Below, piece after piece: positions 11,614 through 22,527 of a stretch of 64,000 bases of DNA; positions within the stretch are counted from its first letter, which is position 1, and the number at the start of each line of letters is the position of its first letter. Source of the stretch: Sanguinoderma infundibulare (Eukaryota; Basidiomycota; Agaricomycetes; Polyporales; Polyporaceae); contig JAVLRN010000015.1 of the NCBI GenBank assembly GCA_032821775.1, positions 580,390 through 644,389 of the forward strand, given 5' to 3'. The notes below the pieces were generated by a model. That model saw only the letters and a program-made list of their open reading frames with translations, ran no database searches and had not been told where the DNA came from. The position numbers and the translations under genes are program-made.

Positions 11614-14600
11614 ATGTCGTCGAACCCGCTACCCGATGGGAGGCTACAGGAGCTCCTGGTGCGTTATCTCTCGATCTAAGTATCTTCAGCGTGAACACAG
11701 CATAACCAAGTCGCGCAGGACGATGAAAACGTCGTGGTTCTAAAGAAGTCCACATTCTTCCGCACTCTCAATCTCTTGTTTGAGTACGGTCGGGAACCCG
11801 GCAATCGCACTAGGGAGTCTCGCACCTATCCGGCGTGGGAGTACATCCTCCATATTTACTGCAACACGTTCGACATCGACGGCTCCGCTTTCAGCTGCGG
11901 TGCACAGCATGCTTTTGTGGACTGTCAAGTCTTGAACGGTAAGAAGCGAATCGAATTCTGTCTCCCCGACTACGTCTTGCTCTTCCATACCCCGACAGCC
12001 ACAAACGGGAAGCAACGTCAGGTGTTTGTGGTTGGAGAGATGAAACCGTTGGGAAATGTCGAACCGGAGACAGAGCAGGGGCGGGACGCGGCGGCACATA
12101 TCCTTTGGAGGACTTGGAAGCAATGCACTGACCAGGCGCAGCTTGCTTTCCGAGAACACCCGGATTTGGAGACAGTCAACGTTCTACTCATGTGCAGTAC
12201 CTGGTTCTCCGTCAACACTTATGAACGCTATCACAACGTGGTGGAGCCATCTTCTCATGACGTCGGTTCTTCTACTGCGGGTCCATCGGGCAGCCACACA
12301 AATCTTCGTCGAGGGGCGGGGGACGTATCATCAACTTCCCAGACACTGGGTGACTCTCGTCCAAACAAGCGGCGGCGTACGAGATCAACAGGTAGGACAT
12401 CCGGCTTATAACACTGTGGAAGCTTATCAAGACTGCTTTGTTGACTCCCACAGTTGCGTTCGCTGACAAGGCTGCAAAGAAGCCCGCAAAAGGCAGGAAG
12501 AATGCACCAATTGCAATACTTCAGAACACTGAGGCTGGCCATGAGCCCAATCGAGAGGCAAAAGGAGCAAAGACAGTCGTCGTTTACAACGTCTTCCAGC
12601 TCCCCCGAAAACAAGCGCTTAACCCTCACTTCCTTTCCTTCCTCGAACGAACAAAGCAGGCATTGAAGTTCCCCGATGCCAGCCCACTCACGACCCAGAA
12701 GTCATGGTTTGACTTGCCGGCCGGCGCCACACTGGAAGGCGACGGGCACGACGAAGGTTTTGTCTTGCCGTCAACGACAAACAAAGTAAGCTAGTTTGCC
12801 GCACGCATATCATTGAGAAGCACGCATCAGATTCTGACCAGTTCTTTGCGGCTCCATTGTAGGGTTCTACCATCACGGGGAATGTCCTCCATGTCCTCGA
12901 TGACGATGACGGCGATGTAGACGATGTCGTACGCCTCGACGAAGATCCTTTTATCGAAGACCTTCCTGTGACCCCAGGAAACGGGGATTCAAAACTCAAC
13001 GATGTAAGTAACGCCATATCAGTTGGCCTCGGGCGATGACGCAAGCTAATGCCATACAACCTAGTTTCAGGTGAACGCAGTCATGACAGGTGCCGGACGG
13101 TTTGGCATATTCCCCCGTGGTGCTGTCACCCCCGCTCGTCCCGCTCGTCCCACCAGAGTGTTCGACAATGCTGCGCCCCCACTCCCTGCTATGCAACCTA
13201 CCCATGAAGACGCCCAGGCGGCTTCACGCACCCCACGTAGTAGCCCTCGACCTGAACCCGAATCATCACCGGCCGGAACGCCAGACGTCCCGGGTTCCAG
13301 TCCAATCGCTGCTCGTACAGAGCGCATGGGCAGGCCGCAAAGATTCCATCTTTCCCCCATTCTAAACGAACCCAACGACTCTTTGAATCTCCGACATTTT
13401 GTGAATGCACGCAAACGTGCTCACAACGCGGTTTCGGAAGACAAGGTGGACACGCCGCGAGCGCCTTCGGGCCGCCTCGTTCCACCCCTTCCCCTACCAT
13501 GCATCACGTCTCCCAGGGGTAGTGATAACCCACTTTACGACCCCATTGCTACACAGGCCCGTAGTGCCAGTGGCTCTAGCACCACCTCCGACCTCACCAC
13601 TCCTGCGGCGAAAGTTGCTGACTCGCATCCAAACCGCGACCAAGATGGTCACGGCGTTCAAGGTTCTAGCACCCAGCACGTGACACACGATTTGGAAAGC
13701 GGGTTGTCTCCCCACGACTGGAGAGGCACGCCCTGTGTTCCTCCCCAACACGAGTCTCCTCTCGTGCCGTCCGCCGAGTCCTCTGCGATGGCTGCTCGGA
13801 CTCGCACATTCGTCTGCACCCGGTGTGGTCATGGTTCCAATCTCGCCTTCGACTCTGATTTCACTGCTCCCTCCGTGATCTCGGCTGGCTCCGTGCCACA
13901 CCGTGACCTTCGCAGTCGTGCCACTCCGACTGATGGTAACCGGGCGATCCATGATCCGGAACGCAGGTTGTCTACTGGCGACTTGACGCGCCCTGTCGGC
14001 GCGTCCTCGCACATCCCATTCCCTGTTGTACCCTCATCAGACTCCGGCGTCGCCTCGAACACCGCTGTTGACACTGTAGCTGCACCCCCCCGCTATCGTA
14101 GTCTCAGCTACGGTAGTCCCCGCCCAGACGATGACCGTCCACGTCAAGACCACGGAATTCGCAGCTCTGAAGCTTCTGACAGCGGGGCGACGAAGGACAC
14201 GGACGACCAGCCTCTCGATGCTGCCGACGGCAGCACAACCGTAGGCCGACTGGTGGGGCTGACCGAGAACCTTCGCATCACTGCGAACGTGCCCAGGACG
14301 GTACCGGAGTCCCTTGATGGTAGTCCGAGCATCACCTTCGACTCCACTGCTCCCTCCGCAAGCACTGCTGGCTCAAATTCACAACGAGACGGTGGCGATC
14401 CAGGTCCCCAGGCCTCGGGCGGCCACGGGACGCAAGATCCGCAAAGCGGGTCATCGACCGAGAGCTTTGCAGGTCCGCCCGACATTTCTTCCTATCATCC
14501 CCCTCTTCTCTTGCCCTCCACAGAATCGTCAGCTGCCCATGACACGAACGCCAACACTGGGGTCATGGAGCAGCCTCGTGCTAGTGATACTAGCTTCGCG

Positions 14601-15441
14601 TTCGATACCACCAATGCCTCAGCAAGCCTTGCTGGTTCACGTTCACGCCCACACCATGGCGATCTCGGCGCTGCTCAGTCCTATAACAGCCTGGCGTTTC
14701 GTCCCCGACTTGACGCTCAGGCGAGCACCGCGACAGTCAACGGGCTGGCGCGGCAGATCAAGAAGCTTCGCATGACTGCGAACATCCCCAGAGACACGCA
14801 CCGTCCAGCTGCCCGGGAGGAGAATATTTACTCGGACGACCGTCTGATCGGGTTAGCCAATGGTCTGGCCCCCAAGACACCCTACGGCAAGAAGTTGATG
14901 ATGGACCGGCTCCGTTCCAAAGGCTTGAACGAGACGGAGATCATAATCAACTACAAGCGATTCTGTCGCTTCCTCGACAGGGTCTATTCGGCCATCGTAA
15001 ACCACTGGTTCCCAATGGGGACTGCCTTGGGCAGGGGCACGGGCAGCGGCGGCGGTGGCGGATGGCCGCCCGGCAGCACGCCATTCCACGATACTGATTT
15101 TCTGCTCAGGGCTCATAAGCAATTTGAGGTAGACAAGCGCGGTACCGTAGGTCAGGGCCCCGGTCAGGCTTCGAGTTCGGCAGCACGTCCACCTGAGCCG
15201 GGACGTACGAGGGTGAACAGCTGGAGCAACGGTATGCCACCGATGGACGATCCGATCTACGCACCTTTCTGGGCAGAACATCCTGTGAGTGTGTCCTTGA
15301 CACGTCGTCTGCGGTTTCGGAGTGTTCACTTACGTTCTGTGCTTCTCTTCGCAGGATCCTCAAGTCCGGGAGAGAGCAACCGAGGCTCTGGCCCATCGCG
15401 CACGAATGGAAGTGGAAAGGGGAAGGGGAAGTCGTAGTTGA
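11614..15441 (+). CDS. PD-(D/E)XK nuclease-like protein with long disordered repetitive region, 6 exons, 1165 aa
   Basis: Exons 11614-11658, 11719-12391, 12454-12785, 12863-13003, 13065-15284 and 15355-15441 sum to 1166 codons. Residues about 30-170 have the order of a restriction-endonuclease-like fold: a helix (AWEYILHIYC), strand EFCLPDYVLLF with P98-D99, strand VFVVGEMKP with E122 and K124, a helix with QCTDQAQLAF, and strand VNVLLMCSTWF. The spacing D...ExK matches the PD-(D/E)XK core. A basic KRRRTRS follows near residue 238. Residues about 400-980 are Ser/Pro/Asp-rich with degenerate repeats (see findings). Residues about 982-1086 form a conserved-looking block (RLIGLANGLAPKTPYGKK, then YKRFCRFLDRVYSAIVNHWF). 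The last exon is basic and charged. The catalytic role is inferred from motif geometry only. It may act on nucleic acid, but the fold is also used by inactive proteins. Copies B and C of the 204-aa family flank it on both sides. Confidence 0.68.
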
Positions 15442-15837
15442 CGGTGTGGCCGGGTTCTGAAGAGTTTCGAGTCCGGGTTGACGAGAGGACCGAAACGAGC
15501 GTCATGTTAACCCACTTGTGATAGATAACTGCTGTAGTAAGTATTTGTGTCTTCGAGAGTGTAGCCAGATCTGCGTTGTATGTACGGTAAACATGCGTAT
15601 AGACGAACGTCAGTGTCGATCCTTGCCCTCGTTGCCGATCAACCGCTGATAGAGACACGGACGCATCCCTGCGCCCAGAGAGTCAAACTGCTCGAAACGA
15701 GAAGCGTCGTAACCTTTTTGGTTCGACCGGCGCTAGAATGATGACATACGGGACGAATCAAGGGGTATCCAGAAGATGCAGTGAACGCGATAGGTACTAC
15801 AATGAAAACGACCAACAATAGCAGTGGCGAGATCCTT

Positions 15838-16440
15838 CTAGTACTGATGCCGATTGTCAGGAGATAATCGGGGGCACGCCAGGAAGATGCTACACACCTT
15901 CGTTCTCCGATCAAGATACCACTGCAACTCATACTCCTCTGGGTACTCCAGGTCGTCGAACACACCACAAGCGCGATCCCACGTCTCGTCGGAGATGCGA
16001 AGAATCTACATGCCTTGCGACGGCCCAGTGTTGAAGTCGAACGGCATCTCCGTGTCGGTCACACTCGCCAGATAAGCTCCCCAATCTGCCTACCTACGTG
16101 CATCGATCTCAGCTCAGCATCTACATAGAACGAGGCAAGCAAACAAGGAACGCACTCGAGAGAGGTAGGCGCTGAAGACCACATCTCCACCATGTTGTCC
16201 TTGAACATCATGGACCCGTCCCAGGTCTTCCGTGTGGAGTAGTAGCTCAAAGGACAGGTCCATGGGGAAGTCGCCGTTCATGGCCTCACACGGGTCCGCA
16301 GAACGCGAGAAGGGCATCCGAGCGGCAAGCGAATCCTCGCGGGTGATAATAAGGGATAACCTCCGCGATCCAAAGCAAATGGCCGGACGGTGGACTCGAT
16401 GGTGGTATAAAATACAGTCGTATGCATGATAGAGTACACA
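15838..16440 (-). pseudogene. degraded copy C of the 204-aa family
   Basis: The 3' end keeps the family pattern: an exon reading DETWDRACGVFDDLEYPEEY then LQWYLDRRTK (about 16010-15898) aligns with EMWERACDIFEDMEYPPCYEFEWYLDD of copy A. A GT...CATCAG intron follows, and the terminal TAC-TAG sits at 15843-15838. Upstream, STRKTWDGSMMFKDNMVEMW (about 16245-16180) matches the STYGNFDIWFKNQ region, and a CFGSRR segment near 16370 parallels the LCWYGLPF region. These pieces fall in different frames with stops between them, and no acidic first exon is found. It is a much older and broken relative, downstream of and convergent with the nuclease-like gene. Confidence 0.6.
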
Positions 16441-16516
16441 GCAGCTCGAGCGCACCTGCAGGAAAGCTTCACACACTTCTCAACTCCGATGGAACTGCGG
16501 ATGTGGATCCCGAGCG

Positions 16517-17043
16517 TTATCGCGGCCTGTTCTGTGCGGCAGTTTCTGCGGAAGCTACAATCAGTCCGGACCGTCCCTGGAGGGAAGGTGACATACCTCG
16601 CCGGGTAGCGTCCTCCAACAACTGGGAATCAACGTGCTCGGCGGGGAGCTGGACGTATCGGACCACCGAACCACGTATAAAACAGTTCTTGACCGCCATC
16701 TGCATGGGTGAGAAGGATGATCGATGAGGGGGCGCGAAGCGAGAATGAAGGGTACGTATCGCACCATATGGGGGTGTCTCGCCTCGTCCAGAACCGTGAT
16801 GTTGTCCATCCGGATGTTGAGGAACCTTCGTCCAATATGATGAGTAACGCCAGGTACGATATCGTAGCTGCAAACGCAACGCACTGGTCGACGGACTTCA
16901 AGGTGCCGGTAATGGAGAGGTCGTTCTTGAGCTCGACAGTGACTTTTTGGTCGGTGAGTGTTTTGAATACTGAGAAGATCAACTGATATGGTCAGCCTTG
17001 ACATACATGCGAGAGCAGAGAGAGCAACGAGAAGTTATACCAT
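16517..17043 (-). CDS. LSM2: U6 snRNA-associated Sm-like protein LSm2, 5 exons, 97 aa
   Basis: Exons 17043-17041 (only the ATG), 16982-16885, 16825-16765, 16699-16597 and 16545-16517 give 97 residues. The product begins MLIFSVFKTLTDQ and carries the Sm1 motif VTVELKNDLSITGTLKSVDQ, then FLNIRMDNITV, HPHMAVKNCFIRGSVVRYVQ (Sm2) and a short charged tail. LSm2 is part of the LSm2-8 ring on the 3' end of U6 snRNA and the LSm1-7 ring in mRNA decay (family knowledge). The length is normal. The initiator ATG is separated from codon 2 by a 58-base intron (17040-16983). Without this intron no ATG is in frame. Confidence 0.93.
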
Positions 17044-17586
17044 GATGGACGCGGAGGACATAGCCTGGACAGAGCTGAAACCGGTGCGGGGATGCTGGTG
17101 CCAACAGGCGCTCGGACTTTTGATGCACGTGGCACGATTGGAGGATGGTTATGTGTCGGGAATAGGTGAGCGATGCTGCAGCGACTCTTTTCCTGGTGAC
17201 TGCTTCCGCCTCCAATACCGCCTGATGCCTTGATCGCCGTTCGACCCCGAAGCAGCACTTTGCGAATAGTTCGACACCCCCTACTCGAGCCGTCGGGCAC
17301 AACTGTTGCGGAGAAGGCTGGCAGAAGAAACCGCTTTGGGCTGTCGAGAGGGATCGACCATGCCTCGGCCTTGGAAAACGCACATCGGTGGATATCCACC
17401 TAATGCGAAGCCAGGTCAACGTAGTGGGTTATTCTTGTTTGTAGGTATGCCTCGTGTTGTTCCGAGGGGCAATGGTCATTGTGCGTATATCCTTAGAAAA
17501 AGAAACGTCAAGAAACCCTTCGTAATAGACAGCAATCCTGCGTTGACCATCACTGCTCCTGCGTCTTGTCCTTGGCGCCGCGAATT
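17044..17586. other. upstream region of LSM2; nothing else recognised
   Basis: About 540 bases with overlapping chance frames on both strands. No gene, RNA or repeat is supported. Confidence 0.4.
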
Positions 17587-17772
17587 CTAGCTCAAGTGCG
17601 CACTGGGCCTGAGGGGACAGCCTTCGCCTTCACAACCTTCGCCTTCATTTCCTTTAGCAGCTCCCTGCACTAAGAACCCTACGTGTCCGGCTACAATGAC
17701 GATGTCGCCGCTCTTGAACCACAAGTCGAGGGACTTTATTGGCGAACGGCGGAATATCGTGGCACCAGCCAT
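17587..17772 (-). pseudogene. possible BTB/POZ gene fragment
   Basis: A minus-strand frame contains SLDLWFKSGDIVIVAGHVGF (about 17726-17667). This resembles the opening of fungal BTB domains, such as DMWFEDGNIVVIAQHTAF in the intact BTB gene at 37.9-39.0 kb. After that the similarity stops abruptly and low-complexity glycine/glutamate codons follow, up to a stop at 17587. Nothing to the left continues the domain. It is most simply a truncated relic. The match is short, so this is tentative. Confidence 0.35.
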
Positions 17773-17872
17773 GATACTGAGTTGAGGGTGGCGTGTAGAA
17801 AAGGTGATGGATATGTCGCGGATGCTATCGACAAGCTGCAGCTTAACGTCGACCGTTTCCCTCAGCTTCACA

Positions 17873-18822
17873 TTCGCATATGACCCTTCCGTGCAAGGCC
17901 CCCAGAACAGAACTCAATCTCCGCACAATATTCCCATTCCAAGGGCGCCAAGAGCTCTGCGACGGCATCGACGTGAAGATTCAGATATTTTACAACTTGA
18001 AACCCGGTCCCTATCTGGTGCACGGGTGAGCTCTGATACACAAGTCGTTGAACTCGAACGGCAGCTCACCACTACACATCACCGACCCGCCCAGAAGCCA
18101 ACCAGCCTCGGGAGCTCGTCCCAAAGCTCTCGCCTCTGCTCCGAGTCTCGCTCGCTCAGCAGATATGCCCGCGGCTCAAGACTCGCTTATCCCTCCGCTC
18201 ATCCTTCTCCACCTCATCAACGCACTACTGCCAGTAGTACGTACCCAACGGATCCGTGCGCAGCGCGTCATTCTCGATCTCCCTCCACTAGCTCGAACGT
18301 TCCTCCGCCGTCCTGCCAAGCATCCCAAGTAAAAATCCAAGGCCACCACTGTACACCGTGTCTAATATCTTGGCAGATGCTAGTCTTCAAAACGCAGATA
18401 GATTGCCCGACCAGTACCGTACGCCATACTGGACGTATTTCCTGTCCTGCCTGTGACGCCGGTCCAATCGTTCACGGCATTCTCTGGGCATCACGCGCTC
18501 TTCCTCACCACCGCTTGTATTGACTCCACTGACCGATGGGGAAGGGAAGCCTGCCACCAGAGTCACCTGTCACCTGCAATCGTTCCTGGTCATCCTCGAG
18601 CCCACCTGATGTCCCTTGTAAACGTCAACCCTATATTGACCCACGCTCTGCCTTCGGTCCCGTCCAACCGCTCCCTCTCTTTCCCGCTCGTCTCAAGCAA
18701 GTGTGGCCCGTTTACCGTCCCGTCCTTCTCTCCGCAACGTGCCGTGGAGCATCGAAGCTTGCTGGATCCGAAGCGCCCCTAGCACCGACCTATCCCCGAC
18801 TCGTTGACGCCACGTACGAGAT
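17873..18822. other. upstream region of the sugar transporter; no supported gene
   Basis: A 239-codon plus-strand frame (17804-18523) is Ser/Pro/Arg-rich and has no motif, so I treat it as chance. The 300 bases before 18823 are pyrimidine-rich, as is common in fungal leaders. I see no clear TATA box. Confidence 0.4.
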
Positions 18823-20521
18823 ATGATGTTCAGTCCCTCGGCCTACCAAATACTCGTGGGCTGCTTTGCAGCCATCGGCTCCTTCCTCTTCGGCTACGAT
18901 CTCGGCGTCATCGCAGAGGTCGTCGCCGCCGACAACTTCAAAAGCACGTTTCTCCAGCACGACGCTGACTCGCGTTCGGGCACCGTCGTCGCCCTTTTCA
19001 CCGGAGGCTGCTTTGTGGGAGCATTTGGAGCAGGATATTCCGACCGCCTAGCCCGCCGCGGTACCATCTTCATGGCCTCTTGTATCTTCCTCGTCGGGGG
19101 CACGATTCAAACAGCGGGTGTAAAGATCGAAATGCTTTATATCGGGCGCTTCCTCGCAGGTCTCGGAGTGGGCTTCCTAGTGGTGCGCGCTCTCGTCTTG
19201 TCCGCGCGTCATTTGGCTAGCATGACCGTGCTCTAACTTCTGCGCCTATTAGATGATCATTCCCGTCTACCAGGCCGAAATCGCACATCGTCGCATCCGA
19301 GGTAAAGTCACTTGCCTCCAGCAACTCTTTAGCGCCCTGGGCCAAATCGTGGCGACGTGGACGGGCTACGGCTGCTACGTCACCTGGACCGAGACAGGCG
19401 ACTCACGCGAATGGCGGATCCCACTCGCCGTCCAGATCATCCCCTCCATCTTCCTCGGCAGCATGATCTTCCTCTTCCCCGAGAGCCCTCGCTGGCTCTG
19501 CGACCACAGCCGCGCCAAGGAAGGCCTGCGGAACCTCGCGCAGCTCCACGCGAACGGAGACGAGTGCGACCCGTACGTTCTTGCCGAGTTCAACCTCATC
19601 CAGGCACAGATCGCCGAGGAGCACGCGCAGAAGCCCAAGACGTACCTCGACCTCTTCCGCGACTGGCCCAACGTCCGGCGCACCATCATCGTCATGGCCA
19701 TCCAGGCGGGCTGCCAGGGCACTGGCATCAGCGCGATCCAGTACTTCTCGCCCCAGATCTTTGCCCAGATCGGCATCCCAACTTCGACGACCCTCCTCTT
19801 CGCCGCGGTGAACGCCGTGATTGGGCTGTGCGGCACGGTCGTCACGATGTTCGTCATCGACAAGGTCGGGCGCCGGCCGCTCGAGGTCTACGGCGCGCTC
19901 GCGATGAGCGCGACGTACGTCGTCAACGCCGTGCTCATCAAGCTCTTCCCCGCCTCCGCGTCGAACACGGCCGCGCACTGGGCGTTCATCGTCGTCTCCT
20001 GGGTCTTCAACTTTGTCTTCTTCGTTACCTCCGGCCCGCTCAGCTGGGCGATCCCGCCCGAGCTCTTCGGGACCGCGATGCGCATGAAGGGCGTGTCGTG
20101 GGGCGCGATGACCTCCTTCGCGTTCAACACGATGGTCGGCCAGGTGACGCCGATCGCCGTTGCGCGCGTCGGGTGGCGGTACTACGTCGTCTTCGTCGTC
20201 TGCAACTTCACCACCGCGATCTTCTTCTGGGCGTTCCTGCCCGAGACGAAGGGCCTTAGTCTTGAGGACATGGACGAGCTTTTCTACCGGTCGCCGACGT
20301 TCGTGCCGTGGTCGCGCTGGGTTCCGAGCTCGCATCTCGACCAGGACGCCGAGGCGATCGCGGAGGAGAAGGATCGTCGGGAGCGGCTTGGTAGCCCCGA
20401 CGAAGGAGTGGGCAAACCTTCGCAGACTGAGCATGATGAGGACGTCAAGGGGTCTCAGGTCTGTGTAGACGCCGCTGTGATGGTCGACGACGACCCCGGC
20501 AAAGAACCCGATGCTCTTTGA
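18823..20521 (+). CDS. MFS sugar transporter, 2 exons, 542 aa
   Basis: Exons 18823-19182 and 19253-20521 give 542 residues, normal for the sugar porter family. The first helix reads ILVGCFAAIGSFLFGYDLGV. The family marks are GRFLAGLGVG before IIPVYQAEIAHRRIRG, PESPRWL after helix 6, IDKVGRRPLE between helices 8 and 9, and PETKGLSLEDMDELF after helix 12. The central loop (about residues 200-250) is the usual cytosolic one. The C-terminal tail is acidic. It should import a hexose or related sugar by proton symport across the plasma membrane (family knowledge); substrate cannot be read from sequence. The two adjacent ATGs at the start are equivalent choices. Confidence 0.9.
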
Positions 20522-22280
20522 GGAACGATCACCGTTGTACCGACTGACTTCCTTGCACCTGCAAATCCGTAATACATGACTGGTGAGTATTACAAACAAG
20601 CTAGAACGTTTTTAGATGGTCATACCGTACTAATCGATACCTGATCCTATTTTGCAGACGTATATCCAACTCTGAGTCCACGAAGCAGCTTTGATTATCC
20701 CTGTACAACCGCTCACATAAATGCCGACTATGTTTATACGAGTCTAGCGTAGGTTGCCATCAGAACGCATCATCGAACCCGACATCGCCGTTCTCCAGGG
20801 ACGTATCTCGAGTACTTCGAATTCATCGCCGCAGCGGCCATTATTCAGGACATTAGTCTTCCAAACTCGGGAATAGCAGAGGGATTGCCCCGAGAAGTAT
20901 ATCATACCACACGCGCATCAACGCTCCGGCCCATCTCATCTAGTCGTCGAGAGTCGGTCGCCAGGCTCGCTGGTAAGCTCAGCTTCTGAGCGTCCTCTTG
21001 GATACGTGGGCAGATGGCTTAGTCTTCGAATTCGGTGACTCTGCCGAGGGCAAGCTGTTTCGCCTTGAACGTGCCTGGTGTTTAGCGAGCCATTTTGATG
21101 AACATTCATGCGTGGATTCAATCACCGACCTTCAAATTGGCACGGTGCACCCTCCCAGTATACGTGTATGTCAGTGCAGTCAAAAATTACTTGTTTGCAA
21201 ACTGGCTCTAGACCCTGTCCTGCAGAATTCGAACGTCTCCGCGCCTGGGCGAGCAAGCTGGGCCAGCACAACGGTTCGAAGCGCGGAGCAAGTGAACTCA
21301 AACAGAAGGTCGTGCGTGCAAACCCACAATCCATTCCCCCTCCTCGAAATATCTCAGGGCGGCCCGCCTTCGAAAGGAACTCCAGGGCCTCTCGTCACGT
21401 AAGTCTCCCAATCTATCAAGGGTGATGTACAGTGCGTGCGCTCGTCTCGACGCGACGTAGCCCAAGGAGGGTGCGAGTGCCGCTCATCATGGATGGAAAT
21501 GATAGAAGTGAGTCCCGTTCCGGCGCTGTGACGTGCCTGCGCCGCCGAAGGCGATGGCAGGATGCTCATGTCGCGACGGAGAGCGGTAAATGGAAGCGTA
21601 CTTGCACGACCGCACTCTGAAAGTCAGACGGCGTTCCTCATCGAGAACACAATATGACCCGTCTCGAGTGCGCCAGGGGTACGAATCCGAATCTTAACTG
21701 AACTTTTCGGTGAAGGGGTTGCTGCGTTAGGGCTGCTCTGAGCACTGACCATTCAACGGCCTGCAACGTTCATTCGTTCGCGGGGTCCGCGTGGGCGAGG
21801 CTGGGCGGGGTGACGTTTGAGCGGCCCAGCGAAGCTCCGGCGGAAGACGCAGGCGCGGTTGAGACTGCGCTGTCATGACTAGATCATCTTCATACCAAAG
21901 ATCGAGTCGTGGAGTCTTGTGTATGACCCCCGACAGCGAAAATAGAGTGGTTGACGTTTGAGACAGACAAGACGGATAGGGAGGTTAAAAATTAAAATGG
22001 GGGACGAGTATTTTCGCCGGCGTTGTGGCGCGAGCTGATAAGCTTCTAGGCACGGACAGACGCTGGGAGAACGATTATGAGAGGCTGAGAGCCCCGAGTG
22101 CGTGCATTGAGCCAGAGAGGGAAGATAGATCGTGTGGATGGTCGGGATGACAACGCGCACCGAGTGAATGGGGCAGAACACTTACGATCGGATATGATCG
22201 TGTCCCCTCGGCGCGAGGGTGTGGTTCGCTCGGCTGATGAGCGTGGTTCGAAGATGTTCGAAGTTGAACAAGGGCGGCTC
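20522..22280. other. 1.76 kb without a supported gene
   Basis: Frames here are short and interrupted. Minus-strand pieces around 21420-20940 contain a few protein-like runs but no continuous gene. No tRNA, terminal repeats or satellite are visible. The right end leads into the promoter of the secreted three-domain protein. Confidence 0.4.
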
Positions 22281-22380
22281 GAGGGGCGTTAGGTATAAAG
22301 TCCATTGTTCGAGTGGATGAACGCCCCTCACCCCCCCTTGACAGCTGGAGCTTCAGCCTCCCTCTCTCCGTCTCTCTCTT
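22281..22380 (+). promoter_or_regulatory. core promoter: TATA box inside a stem-loop, followed by a CT-rich tract
   Basis: A TATAAAG box lies at 22294-22300. It is flanked by a perfect inverted repeat GAGGGGCGTT (22281-22290) and AACGCCCCTC (22320-22329). A pyrimidine-rich tract with CTCTCTCC and CTCTCTCT follows at about 22358-22380, the usual start-site context in basidiomycete promoters. The coding start is at 22528, so the leader would be about 150-200 bases. Confidence 0.55.
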
Positions 22381-22527
22381 ACGCCGGGCGTGCTCTTCCT
22401 TGTTCTCTGCCTCGTCCGACCAAGCTTGACGCTTGAAAAAAAAAACGCAGCGCGTCCCGCCGTTCATTCTCTGCACGAGAGATTAATTTTACTGCATCCC
22501 GCCACACTCCTTAGCACGACGACCGTT

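Noticed and set aside
17804..18523. 239-codon plus-strand ORF upstream of the sugar transporter
   Set aside because: Low-complexity Ser/Pro/Arg content, no motif, and it overlaps the transporter leader.
19403..20599. Long minus-strand ORF (398 codons) opposite the sugar transporter
   Set aside because: It is rich in Asp, Glu, Arg and Gly with no motif, the usual shadow of a GC-rich gene on the other strand.
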